Of a stretch of DNA of 64,000 nucleotides, positions 45,180-53,139 are shown in pieces (position 1 is the first letter of the stretch; the number at the start of each line of letters is the position of its first letter). The notes under the pieces were generated by a model that worked only from the letters and a program-made list of their open reading frames with translations, did no database searches and was not told the origin of the DNA. The DNA comes from Pantoea endophytica (GTDB lineage Bacteria > Pseudomonadota > Gammaproteobacteria > Enterobacterales > Enterobacteriaceae). Where the stretch lies: the NCBI RefSeq assembly GCF_002858935.1, contig NZ_PJRT01000005.1:496001-560000 (forward strand), read 5' to 3'. Both the position numbers and the translations under genes were made by a program.

Positions 45180-46400
45180 ATGACGGAGATGACATTGTCC
45201 CGCCGCCAGCCTTCCGTATGGTGGGGCGCGATGATTATTTGCGGCACCGTGGTGGGCGCAGGGATGTTTACGCTGCCGGTGGTGATGGCGGGCGCGTGGT
45301 TTGGCTGGGCGATGATGTTACTGCTGATCAGCTGGGGCGGCATGTTGCTGTCCGGCTTGTTGTTTATGCGCGTCAGCCTTACGTATCCGCCGGGCGCGGG
45401 TTACGACACTTTAACCAAAGATTTGCTTGGACGCGGCTGGGCGGCGCTGAACGGCCTCAGCATCTTATTCGTCCTTGGCATCCTGACATACGCCTACATT
45501 TCAGCCAGCGGCCCGGTCTATCAGCACTCAATCAGTCAGTTGGGATTACCCATCTCAACTGCAGAAGCCAAGGTGTTGCTGACGCTGTGCGTCGCCGTCG
45601 TCGTTTGGCTCGGTACGACGGGCGTCAGCCGTTTGATGACCTTCTGCGTGCTGGCGAAAATTCTGCTGTTGATCGTGCTGTTTGGTGGCCTTCTGACGCA
45701 GGTGAACGTGCCGTCGTTAATGAGCGGACCCGCAGCCGGTGAACGTTACTGGCCTTATGCACTCGGCGTGCTGCCGTTTTGTCTCGCTTCGTTTGGTTAC
45801 CACGGCAACATCACCGGTCTGGTGAGTTATTACGGCGGTAATAAGCAAAACATCACGCGCGCTTTGGTGTTGGGAACGCTGCTGTCGCTGGCGTTGTATC
45901 TGTTTTGGCTGACCAGCACCATGGGAAATCTACCGCGCGACGCGTTTCCTGAGATTGTGAAGCAGGGCGGCGATATCGCTGCGCTGATGGCGGCGCTGCG
46001 TGCGCATCTGCACGTCAATGCGCTGGCGCTGATGATGTCGATCTTCTCGCATTTCGCCGTGATTGCCTCATTCCTCGGCGTCACCGCCGGTCTGTTTGAT
46101 TTCATCGCCGATCGTCTGGGATTCGCGAATTTACCCGTCGCACGTCTGAAAACCGCCAGCCTGACTTTCCTGCCGCCGTTACTCGCCTCGATTTGGTGGC
46201 CAAATGGCTTTGTCGCCGCGATTGGTTTTGCCGGACTGTTTGCCACCTTGTGGGCGGTCATCATCCCCGCGCTGCTGGCATGGAAATCTCAGCAACGCTG
46301 TTCGCTGGCGGTGGTTTTACTGTTGGTGTTTGGCGCGATGAATATATTGGCCTGGCTGTTGAGCTGGTTTGGGGTGTTACCGGAATTTGGTGGCCGTTAG
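45180..46400 (+). CDS. Aromatic amino acid permease (HAAAP family, TyrP/Mtr-like)
   Basis: 406 residues with eleven hydrophobic segments. The opening GAMIICGTVVGAGMFTLPVVMAGAWFGWAM and FCLASFGYHGNITGLVSYYGGN are characteristic of the Mtr/TyrP/TnaB proton symporters for tryptophan or tyrosine. The ATG at 45180 is chosen over the GTG at 45177 because AGGG lies eight bases before it. Monocistronic, with a strong terminator. Which aromatic acid is carried is not decidable from sequence alone. Confidence 0.86.
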   Translation: MTEMTLSRRQPSVWWGAMIICGTVVGAGMFTLPVVMAGAWFGWAMMLLLISWGGMLLSGLLFMRVSLTYPPGAGYDTLTKDLLGRGWAALNGLSILFVLGILTYAYISASGPVYQHSISQLGLPISTAEAKVLLTLCVAVVVWLGTTGVSRLMTFCVLAKILLLIVLFGGLLTQVNVPSLMSGPAAGERYWPYALGVLPFCLASFGYHGNITGLVSYYGGNKQNITRALVLGTLLSLALYLFWLTSTMGNLPRDAFPEIVKQGGDIAALMAALRAHLHVNALALMMSIFSHFAVIASFLGVTAGLFDFIADRLGFANLPVARLKTASLTFLPPLLASIWWPNGFVAAIGFAGLFATLWAVIIPALLAWKSQQRCSLAVVLLLVFGAMNILAWLLSWFGVLPEFGGR

Positions 46401-46408
46401 AGTGAGAA

Positions 46409-46440
46409 GAAGACAACGTCAGCGCGACGTTGTCTTCAAT
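46409..46440. terminator. Terminator between permease and otnK
   Basis: Perfect 12-bp stem GAAGACAACGTC/GACGTTGTCTTC with a 5-nt loop, placed between convergent stops at 46400 and 46441. The plus side continues AATTTAAT. Confidence 0.75.
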
Positions 46441-47721
46441 TTAATGCGTAGAACCGGCTAATACGTTAAGGGCATGCGAGAAGAAGTCGCGCCGACCAAA
46501 ATTCCCCGATTTAAGCGCCAGCGCCAGCGGCCGCTCGCCCTGAGCAAACAGGGCGGGCACGCCAGGATCGATTTCACTTCCAACCTGCAGCGAACCCAAA
46601 TTTAACGCGCTGACCACCGCGCCCGAAGTTTCTCCGCCGCCAACCACTAAACGCTGAATGCCCGCTTCAAGCACCAACTTGCGTGCCGTATCGCCAAATA
46701 AGCGATCAAGTCGCTGCGAGATGTTGTGTTGGCCAAACTGCTGCTGCGCTTGCTTCACTACTGCCGGATCGCCTGAGGAATAGATCAGCGGGCAACGGTC
46801 CTGATGGGTGAGGATGAAATCCACGAGATCGTCAGCATCAATACGTTCCGCCATCACATCCTCAATCTCAATGGCCAGCACCGCATGCTGTTTTTGGTGT
46901 TCCTCTATTTGTCCGCGCGTCGCACCTGAACAACTGCCAACTAAAATGGCGCTGGAACCTTTAATGGCAGGAAACTCACTGTTGTTACCTTGCGCTTTAC
47001 GGGCGCTGATAAAATTGTGCGGCAGGGCAAGCGCGATGCCCGATCCACCACTGATCAGCTTCTCATCCGCAGCAGCGATGCCGATCAGCGTTAAATCGTG
47101 ATCGCTGAGGGCATCCACCACCACCAATTGCGTTTCCTCATCTGTTTGGTCTTGCAGTATCTCGCGCAGTGTTTCACTGCCTTGCACCACTTGCTGCCAG
47201 CCAATGTGGCTGACGCGCGTTTTCGCCTGGCGCGACAGCAAACGGCGGATGTCCGCATCCTTCATTGGCGTCAGAGGATGATGCTCCATGCCTGATTCAT
47301 TCAGTGGACGGTCATGCACAAACAAATTGCCCTGATAAAGCGTACGGCCCATCGCGGGAAACGCCGGGCAGACAATCACATTGCGCGCCGCTAATCGCTG
47401 AGCCAGCGCGTCTAGTACCGGACCAATGTTGCCAGCATCGGTCGAGTCGAAGGTCGAGCAATATTTAAACACGATCTGCGCACAGCCTTGCTGCAACAGC
47501 CATTCACAAGCAGCCAGAGATTGTTGAACGGCTTCCTGTGCTGGCAAAGAGCGTGATTTCAAAGCAATGACGCCTGCTTCCACCTGTTCCTCGGCAGGCT
47601 GTTGCGGTACGCCAAGATATTGCGTCGTGCGCAATCCGCCTTCGCCCTCCAATCCTTTCGACAGCGTGACGGCGATATCGCTGGCACCGGTAAAATCATC
47701 GGCGATGACCCCAATCAGCAT
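46441..47721 (-). CDS. otnK: Four-carbon acid sugar kinase OtnK
   Basis: 426 residues, DUF1537/four-carbon acid sugar kinase family. The N-terminal substrate domain starts MLIGVIADDFTGASDIAVTL and contains FKYCSTFDSTDAGNIGPV. The C-terminal nucleotide domain has VGSCSGATRGQIEEH and RLVVGGGETSGAVVSAL. Characterised members phosphorylate 3-oxo-tetronate (OtnK) or related erythronate/threonate derivatives. Overlaps the racemase-like gene upstream by 7 bp. Its partner OtnC is encoded at 53140 on the other strand. Confidence 0.9.
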   Translation of the reverse strand: MLIGVIADDFTGASDIAVTLSKGLEGEGGLRTTQYLGVPQQPAEEQVEAGVIALKSRSLPAQEAVQQSLAACEWLLQQGCAQIVFKYCSTFDSTDAGNIGPVLDALAQRLAARNVIVCPAFPAMGRTLYQGNLFVHDRPLNESGMEHHPLTPMKDADIRRLLSRQAKTRVSHIGWQQVVQGSETLREILQDQTDEETQLVVVDALSDHDLTLIGIAAADEKLISGGSGIALALPHNFISARKAQGNNSEFPAIKGSSAILVGSCSGATRGQIEEHQKQHAVLAIEIEDVMAERIDADDLVDFILTHQDRCPLIYSSGDPAVVKQAQQQFGQHNISQRLDRLFGDTARKLVLEAGIQRLVVGGGETSGAVVSALNLGSLQVGSEIDPGVPALFAQGERPLALALKSGNFGRRDFFSHALNVLAGSTH

Positions 47722-48395
47722 GATGAGCCTCCAATCGCTAACTGCATTTTTTTCACCGCAGCATGCGGTGCCGTTAACACCGGAATCGAGACTTTCTCAC
47801 GCACGGCGTCGGCGGCGCGCGAGGTGGAGAAGTGAGCCAGCATAATTACATCGAAGTGACTCAACTGCGGCGCGAACTCTGCGACCAGACGATTGTGGCT
47901 GGCGACATCGCCTTTACGCAGCAGGTCAATGGCATCCGGAACCAGCACGCTTTCCAGCGTCGCGGATGAGCCAATTTGTTCGGCATAGTGATAAAACTCA
48001 TCGCACATCGTCACTAATGACGGGCCAAAGGTCGCCAGCATGCCGATACGTTCGCCTTGCTGCAGTGCAGCCTCGAACATCGCTTCATTCGGTTTCAGCA
48101 CCGGCACCGGCAAAGCCGCAGAGAGTTCATCAATCGCCGGGCCAAAAGCTGAGCAGGTCACCAGAATACCTTGCGCATTCATCGCATAACCGTAGCGGCC
48201 AAAAGCAACAAAGCGATCAATCAACTGGCGCGAAAGCTGTTCCTCTTTAGCGCGATCCAGCGTCAAACCATCATCCAGCAAATTCACCACTTCAGCCTCT
48301 GGCCAAAGATCGTTAAAGGCTTCCTGAATAGGGGGCATCGCCACCGGCGTGGCATGCAGTAAAACTATGCGTTGGCTCATCATTTTCTCCGACAC
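47715..48395 (-). CDS. Asp/Glu/hydantoin racemase-family protein
   Basis: 226 residues. The paired-cysteine racemase/decarboxylase fold is indicated by LVTCSAFGPAIDELSAALPVPVLKPNEAMFEAAL (first Cys) and the HFSTSRAADAVREKVSIPVLTAPHAAVKKM region. The second Cys seems replaced by Thr/Ala at ADAV-SIPVLTAP, which is unusual. Arylmalonate decarboxylase-like or maleate isomerase-like chemistry are alternatives. It is first in the otnK operon, so it may isomerise a four-carbon acid rather than an amino acid. A LacI-type operator lies 53 bp upstream. Confidence 0.72.
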   Translation of the reverse strand: MSEKMMSQRIVLLHATPVAMPPIQEAFNDLWPEAEVVNLLDDGLTLDRAKEEQLSRQLIDRFVAFGRYGYAMNAQGILVTCSAFGPAIDELSAALPVPVLKPNEAMFEAALQQGERIGMLATFGPSLVTMCDEFYHYAEQIGSSATLESVLVPDAIDLLRKGDVASHNRLVAEFAPQLSHFDVIMLAHFSTSRAADAVREKVSIPVLTAPHAAVKKMQLAIGGSSC

Positions 48396-48447
48396 CAGCG
48401 ATACACAAGTGAATTACAGCACACCATACCTGAGGCAAAATGAAAAT

Positions 48448-48459
48448 GTAAGGGCTTAC
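48448..48459 (-). promoter_or_regulatory. LacI-type operator upstream of racemase-otnK
   Basis: GTAAGGGCTTAC inside a perfect 9-bp inverted repeat AAATGTAAG/CTTACATTT with a GG spacer. It differs in one central base from the other three sites of this locus (consensus G-A/T-AA-G/T-CGCTTAC). Confidence 0.6.
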
Positions 48460-48473
48460 ATTTGTCTTCATAA

Positions 48474-48489
48474 GGTGATGCTCGTCACA
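48474..48489. promoter_or_regulatory. CRP-like site in otnK/oxidase divergent region
   Basis: GGTGA-TGCTCG-TCACA, one mismatch from the CRP consensus and correctly spaced, between the two LacI-type operators. It suggests catabolite control of the divergent genes. Confidence 0.5.
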
Positions 48490-48548
48490 CAAAAAAACTG
48501 CGTATCTGTCAGGATAGAAATGAATGCATTCGTCTGAATGCCTATTTT

Positions 48549-48560
48549 GAAATCGCTTAC
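48549..48560 (+). promoter_or_regulatory. LacI-type operator upstream of hydroxyacid oxidase
   Basis: GAAATCGCTTAC within TTTTGAAATCGCTTACTTTA, 24 bp before the oxidase ATG. The flanking TTTTG and ACTTT bases are shared with the sites at 51621 and 51653. Confidence 0.65.
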
Positions 48561-48584
48561 TTTAGCTAACCCTGAGAACGCACT

Positions 48585-49832
48585 ATGACCATTCGTGGAG
48601 AAACCACCGCAATTAACGTTAACGTGAAACCCGAAGCGCAGGTGCGCCCTGCGAATACGGTGCCACGCCATTTTCGTGATTTGCTGGCGCTGGAAGATTT
48701 TGAACGCCATGCGCGTAAGCGGTTACCGAATATGATTTATCAATATGTAAAAGGCGGTGTGGAAACCGGCAGAGGACTTGCTGCCGCGCATGAGGCTTAT
48801 CAGCAATATGTCTTTGTACCGCGTATGTTCCGCGATGTTTCGGGCCGGGATCAGCGGGTGAATTTGTTGGGCCATGATTGGGCGCATCCCTTCGGTGTGG
48901 CTCCGCTTGGTGGGGCGTCGTTTGTCAGCTATCGCGCGGACTTAATGCTGGCGAAAGCCGCACGGGCCATGAATGTGCCGATGATCCTGAGCGCCTCATC
49001 GCTGATTCCGCTGGAAGAGGTGATCGCCGCTAATCCGGACGCCTGGTTTCAGGCCTATCTGGCGGGCGATCAACCGCGCATCGATCGATTAGTCGATCGC
49101 GTTGAACACGCAGGCTATAAAACGCTGGTGGTGACCGGTGATACGCCGATGCTGGGTAATCGGGAACACAACACCCGCAGCGGCTTCAGCATGCCGATAA
49201 AAATCACGCCGAAAGTGATGTGGCAAAGCGCCATGAGTCCGCGCTGGCTGCTGGGCACGGTGGCGCAAACCTTCCTGCGTCATGGTGCGCCGCACTTCGA
49301 AAATACCGATGCTGAACGCGGCCCGCCGATGATGTCGAGCAAAGTGCGTAACACCAATGCACGCGACAAACTGAGCTGGAAGCACGTTGAAGCGATCCGT
49401 AAAAAATGGAAAGGCAATCTGGTAATTAAAGGGCTGATGTCGCCGGATGATGCCTTCATCGCGCGTGATCTTGGCGCCGATGCGGTGATTCTCTCCAACC
49501 ACGGCGGCCGTCAGCTGGACCACACGGTGCCACCGCTGCATACGCTCGCTGAAATCGCGGCGGCGAAGGGCAATATGAAGGTAATTATTGATAGCGGCAT
49601 CCGTCGCGGCACCGATGTGATGAAAGCGATGGCGCTGGGCGCGGACTTCGTGTTTCTTGGTCGTCCATTCCTGTATGGCGCGGTGATTGGCGCTCAGGCG
49701 GGCGTTGAACATGCCATGCATATCCTGCGGGATGAAATCGATCGCGATTTAGCGCTGATTGGCGTGACACGGCCTGAGCAACTTAATGCTGCGCTGCTGC
49801 GTCGCGCACCCTTTTTCGCACGCGAGGATTAA
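48585..49832 (+). CDS. FMN-dependent alpha-hydroxy acid oxidase/dehydrogenase (LldD family)
   Basis: 415 residues. FMN and substrate motifs of the lactate/glycolate oxidase family are intact: FGVAPLGGASFVSYRADLMLAKAAR, WFQAYLAGD, TGDTPMLGNREHNTRSGF, LVIKGLMSPDDA (Lys), LSNHGGRQLDHT (catalytic His and Arg) and IDSGIRRGTDVMKAMALGADFVFLGRPFLYG. It oxidises a 2-hydroxy acid to the 2-oxo acid. In the setting of OtnK/OtnC it is a candidate for the first oxidation of a tetronate, in place of an NAD-dependent dehydrogenase. Preceded by a LacI-type operator. Confidence 0.87.
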   Translation: MTIRGETTAINVNVKPEAQVRPANTVPRHFRDLLALEDFERHARKRLPNMIYQYVKGGVETGRGLAAAHEAYQQYVFVPRMFRDVSGRDQRVNLLGHDWAHPFGVAPLGGASFVSYRADLMLAKAARAMNVPMILSASSLIPLEEVIAANPDAWFQAYLAGDQPRIDRLVDRVEHAGYKTLVVTGDTPMLGNREHNTRSGFSMPIKITPKVMWQSAMSPRWLLGTVAQTFLRHGAPHFENTDAERGPPMMSSKVRNTNARDKLSWKHVEAIRKKWKGNLVIKGLMSPDDAFIARDLGADAVILSNHGGRQLDHTVPPLHTLAEIAAAKGNMKVIIDSGIRRGTDVMKAMALGADFVFLGRPFLYGAVIGAQAGVEHAMHILRDEIDRDLALIGVTRPEQLNAALLRRAPFFARED

Positions 49833-49834
49833 TC

Positions 49835-50524
49835 ATGGCGTTAACGATTTATAGTGCGCTCGCACTGAGCGCGCCGTTTAACACGCTGGTTGCGCAATGG
49901 CAGTCGCAACATCCCGATATACCGCTGGCGATACGCTGGCATCCCAGCACCATCATCGAAAAAGAGCTCAACGCCGGCGCCGAAGCGGATGTGGTGATCG
50001 CTACGGTTGAGACGCTAGACCGCCTGACACAATCGGGTTTGGCGGAAGCGGGCACGCGCATCGAACTGGTCGATTCTCCCATCGGAATTGCGGTGCGGGC
50101 GGGCGCTGCACAGCCTGATATCAGCAATCGCGAAACGTTGATTCAGACTTTGTTGGCTGCGCGTTCGGTGGCCTGGTCAGAAGCCGGAGCCAGCGGTGTC
50201 TGGTTCTCGCAATTGTTGAAACAACTCAACATTGATACGGAACTGCGCGCGCGTGGCACGGTGATTCCTGCTGGTTTCACCGCCGAGCAACTGGTGCAGG
50301 GCAACGCTGACCTGGCAGTACAGCAGATCAGCGAATTGCTGATGGTGGAGGGCATTGATGTTGTTGGACCGCTGCCAGCGGGTACGCAGCAGGCGATTTC
50401 GCTCTCGGCTGCGGTGTTAAGCCACGCCCAACAACCGGAACGGGCGCAGGCATTTCTGGGCTGGCTGAAAACGCCGTCAGTCACGGACGTGTTCAACCGT
50501 TTTGGCATGGACAGGCGCGATTAG
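49835..50524 (+). CDS. ModA-like substrate-binding protein without signal peptide
   Basis: 229 residues of a type II periplasmic-binding fold. MALTIYSALALSAPFNTLVAQWQSQHPDI and NAGAEADVVIATVETLDRLTQSGL resemble molybdate/small-anion binders (extracellular binding protein family 11). There is no Sec signal or lipobox, so it should stay in the cytoplasm and may sense or buffer a ligand rather than serve a transporter. No permease is adjacent. It follows the oxidase gene by 2 bp, so the two are co-translated. Its stop overlaps the convergent LacI stop by 4 bp. Confidence 0.75.
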   Translation: MALTIYSALALSAPFNTLVAQWQSQHPDIPLAIRWHPSTIIEKELNAGAEADVVIATVETLDRLTQSGLAEAGTRIELVDSPIGIAVRAGAAQPDISNRETLIQTLLAARSVAWSEAGASGVWFSQLLKQLNIDTELRARGTVIPAGFTAEQLVQGNADLAVQQISELLMVEGIDVVGPLPAGTQQAISLSAAVLSHAQQPERAQAFLGWLKTPSVTDVFNRFGMDRRD

Positions 50525-51558
50525 CGTTCCTGACGGGGCACCGAGCCGCTGCTGCCCCGGACAATCAACTCGGTACTTATCTGCGTCTGCGTTTGCGCAG
50601 GTAAGTTATTCAGCGTGTTCAATAAATAGTGCGCCGCGTGTTCACCAATCGAGGCTAAATCCACGCGCATGGTGGTCAGCGGATGCTCAAGATGCTCGGC
50701 GTATTCATAGTCGTTGAAGCCCACGATGGAGATATCATTCGGAATGCGCAGATAACGCTCGCTCGCCGCGCGCATGGCACCAAACGCCAGCAGATCGTTC
50801 CCGCAGATGATGGCGGTGGGCGGCTGCGGCGCATCGAGTAAACGAAACACCGCTCTGCGCGCATCATTCATGGTGAAGGCGTTATCAATTAAATGCGTAT
50901 CCGGCAGCGTCAATCCATACTGCTGCAGGGCGCGGCGCGTACCGTTCAGACGTTCTGAAATACGATCGTTCGAAGGCGGCGTGCCGACAATCACCGCAAA
51001 GCGCTGATGCCCTAATCCCAGCAAATGCTGCGCCAGGGTTTCAGCCGCACCCTCGCTGTCATAACCGACACAAGGTCTTTCTCTGTCTTGCGAAAAGGTC
51101 TGCACGCAGGCGATATCCTGCTGAATGATGCGCTCCCACAGTTTTGGATGATGGGTATTGCCCACCAGCATCAAACCATCGATACCGTACTCAATCAGCT
51201 TATTGACTTCTTTCAGCTCGGTTTCCGGATCAAAGTTGGAGTTGGCCAATAGCAGCGTGTAGCCGGCTTCATGAATCAGTTGCTGAAACGCCGCCAGCGG
51301 ACGCGAAAAGGTTTCTGTCGCCAGCGTGGGGACCACCGCGCCAATTGTCATGCTGCGTCGCGAGGCAAGGGTGCGCGCGGCGCGATTAATCACATATCCC
51401 AACTCTTCGCAGGCCTTTTCCACCGCTTCACGGCGTGATGCTTTGACCGTGGTGCTGCCGTTCAATACGCGTGAAACCGTCGCCGTTGAAACGCCAGAGA
51501 GACGCGCAACATCATCCAGTGAAACGCGGCCAGATCCATTTTGCTTCTCACTCATCAA
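50521..51558 (-). CDS. LacI-family transcriptional repressor
   Basis: 345 residues. The headpiece VSLDDVARLSGVSTATVSRVLNGSTTVKASRREAV (about 12-46) contains the LacI recognition helix and the hinge YVINRAARTLASRR. A periplasmic-binding-like effector domain follows (MTIGAVVPTLATETFSRPLAAFQQLI). It is divergent from the MFS-otnC operon and convergent with the ModA-like gene. Four similar 12-mers typical of this family flank the genes of the locus. The recognition helix SVSTATVSRV is of the GntR/GalR type, consistent with an A-A-x-C-G-x-T-T core. Likely local repressor of the whole otn locus. Confidence 0.9.
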   Translation of the reverse strand: MMSEKQNGSGRVSLDDVARLSGVSTATVSRVLNGSTTVKASRREAVEKACEELGYVINRAARTLASRRSMTIGAVVPTLATETFSRPLAAFQQLIHEAGYTLLLANSNFDPETELKEVNKLIEYGIDGLMLVGNTHHPKLWERIIQQDIACVQTFSQDRERPCVGYDSEGAAETLAQHLLGLGHQRFAVIVGTPPSNDRISERLNGTRRALQQYGLTLPDTHLIDNAFTMNDARRAVFRLLDAPQPPTAIICGNDLLAFGAMRAASERYLRIPNDISIVGFNDYEYAEHLEHPLTTMRVDLASIGEHAAHYLLNTLNNLPAQTQTQISTELIVRGSSGSVPRQER

Positions 51559-51620
51559 GTCACTCCTGCAGAAAGAGTGAGCTTGCCCACAAAAATTGCA
51601 GACAACTCACAATCAATTTT

Positions 51621-51632
51621 GAAAGCGCTTAC
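51621..51632. promoter_or_regulatory. LacI-type operator O1 in lacI/MFS spacer
   Basis: GAAAGCGCTTAC within TTTTGAAAGCGCTTACTTTT, 63 bp before the repressor gene. Spaced 32 bp (about three helical turns) from the next site, which would suit cooperative binding. Confidence 0.7.
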
Positions 51633-51652
51633 TTTTGGCTTGACTGAATTTT

Positions 51653-51664
51653 GTAATCGCTTAC
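51653..51664. promoter_or_regulatory. LacI-type operator O2 in lacI/MFS spacer
   Basis: GTAATCGCTTAC within TTTTGTAATCGCTTACTTTT, 155 bp before the MFS gene. Shares core and flanks with the sites at 51621 and 48549. Confidence 0.7.
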
Positions 51665-51818
51665 TTTTGACATCATGTTATCAGTTTGGGTGTGCCTGCT
51701 CACGTTTTTTTAACAGGTTCGCGAACTGTCACCCCCAAATTTAACCCCAACGCGGGCTGCAGCCGCTCTACGGCCGCAGAACCTCGTTAACCCTATATAA
51801 ATCATAAAGGAATTCACC

Positions 51819-53126
51819 ATGCGCAGATATCCACGAATTCGCTGGCTGATGATCGTGTTCTGCTTTTTCGCCATCGCAATCAATTACATCGATCGTATCA
51901 ACCTCGCGATCGCCGCACCGCACATCAAAGCAGATTTAGGCCTCGATGACACCAGCATGGGACTGATTCTGGGCGCCTTCTTCTGGACCTATGCGCTGAT
52001 GCAAATTCCGGCCGGACGTCTACTCGATCGTCTCGGTGCGCGTGCCGGACTGGCCATCGCCGTCGGCTGGTGGTCGTTGTTTACGGTGTTTACCTCGTTT
52101 GGTAAAGGATTCACTTCTCTTTTTGCGGCGCGCTTAGCATTAGGCCTGGGCGAAGCAGGGGGAAATCCGGGCTGTGTCAAAGTGGTTTACAGCTGGTTCC
52201 CGAAAAAACAGCGTGCAACGGCCAGCGGGATCTTTGATGCCGGTCCGCGTGCTGGCAGTGCGCTGGCGCTGCCGCTGGTTGCCTGGCTGATCAGCGTGTG
52301 GGATTGGGAAACGTCCTTCATCGTGACTGGCGCATTAGGACTGATTTGGGTGGTGATCTGGTTAGTCTTCTATCGTGAGCCTGAAGAGATGAAAGGCCTT
52401 GATGAAACTGAGCGGCAAAATCTGCTGGAAGATCGTGCTTTGCCCACCACGCAGGCCGACGCCAAAGTTGAACTGTGGTCACTGTTCCGCCATCGCAACG
52501 TATGGGGAATGATGATTGGTTTCTTCTGCATGAACTTCGCTACCTATTTCTTTGTGACCTGGTTCCCAACCTATCTGACTGTGGCACATGGCTTCTCGCT
52601 GAAAGAATTGGGAACGCTGGGTGCGATCCCTGCGCTGATGGGGATTCCGGGAAGTCTGCTTGGCGGGATTGTGTCGGATACCCTGTATCGCAAAGGATTT
52701 AGCCTGACGGCGGCGCGTAAAACTTGTCTTATCAGCGGCATGTTGCTTTCCAGCGTGATTGCTTTCGCCGCATTCACCGACAGCATTACGGTGATCCTGA
52801 CGCTGTTTTCCATCACTTACGCCGGTTTAGCTTTTACCGCCGCCAACATTTGGACGCTGCCAGCCGACGTTGCGCCCGCCAGTAATTATGTGGCCACGCT
52901 GGGCGGCATTCAGAACTTTGCCGGTAACCTGGCCGGGATTGTTACGGCTTCCTTCACCGGCTTAATGCTGAGCCTCAGCCACGGTTCATTTGTGGTGCCG
53001 TTGCTGGTCGCGGGCGGCATCTGTGTGCTGGGTGCGCTGACCTTTATGTTTGTGCTCGGCAAATTGGAGCCCTTACCGATCAGCCCCAAATCTGATGCCA
53101 ACGTCATTGCCACCGCCAATCAATAA
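51819..53126 (+). CDS. MFS sugar-acid transporter (ACS family, GarP/GudP-like)
   Basis: 435 residues with twelve transmembrane helices. The opening RIRWLMIVFCFFAIAINYIDRINLAIAAPHIKADLGL and the stretch LGLGEAGGNPGCVKVVYSWFPKKQRATASGIFD fit the anion:cation symporter family that carries galactarate, glucarate, tartrate and similar hydroxyacids. It presumably imports a sugar acid for OtnK/OtnC. otnC follows after 13 bp. Ribosome binding site AAGGAA before the ATG. Confidence 0.88.
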   Translation: MRRYPRIRWLMIVFCFFAIAINYIDRINLAIAAPHIKADLGLDDTSMGLILGAFFWTYALMQIPAGRLLDRLGARAGLAIAVGWWSLFTVFTSFGKGFTSLFAARLALGLGEAGGNPGCVKVVYSWFPKKQRATASGIFDAGPRAGSALALPLVAWLISVWDWETSFIVTGALGLIWVVIWLVFYREPEEMKGLDETERQNLLEDRALPTTQADAKVELWSLFRHRNVWGMMIGFFCMNFATYFFVTWFPTYLTVAHGFSLKELGTLGAIPALMGIPGSLLGGIVSDTLYRKGFSLTAARKTCLISGMLLSSVIAFAAFTDSITVILTLFSITYAGLAFTAANIWTLPADVAPASNYVATLGGIQNFAGNLAGIVTASFTGLMLSLSHGSFVVPLLVAGGICVLGALTFMFVLGKLEPLPISPKSDANVIATANQ

Positions 53127-53139
53127 CAGGAGAAACCAC

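Noticed and set aside
51680..51700. CRP-like TGTG...TCAC pair in the lacI/MFS spacer
   Set aside because: The half-sites are two bases too close for a CRP site.
53050..53139. 30-codon N-terminal extension of OtnC
   Set aside because: Lies within the MFS gene; ATG at 53140 has AGGAG and the family start.
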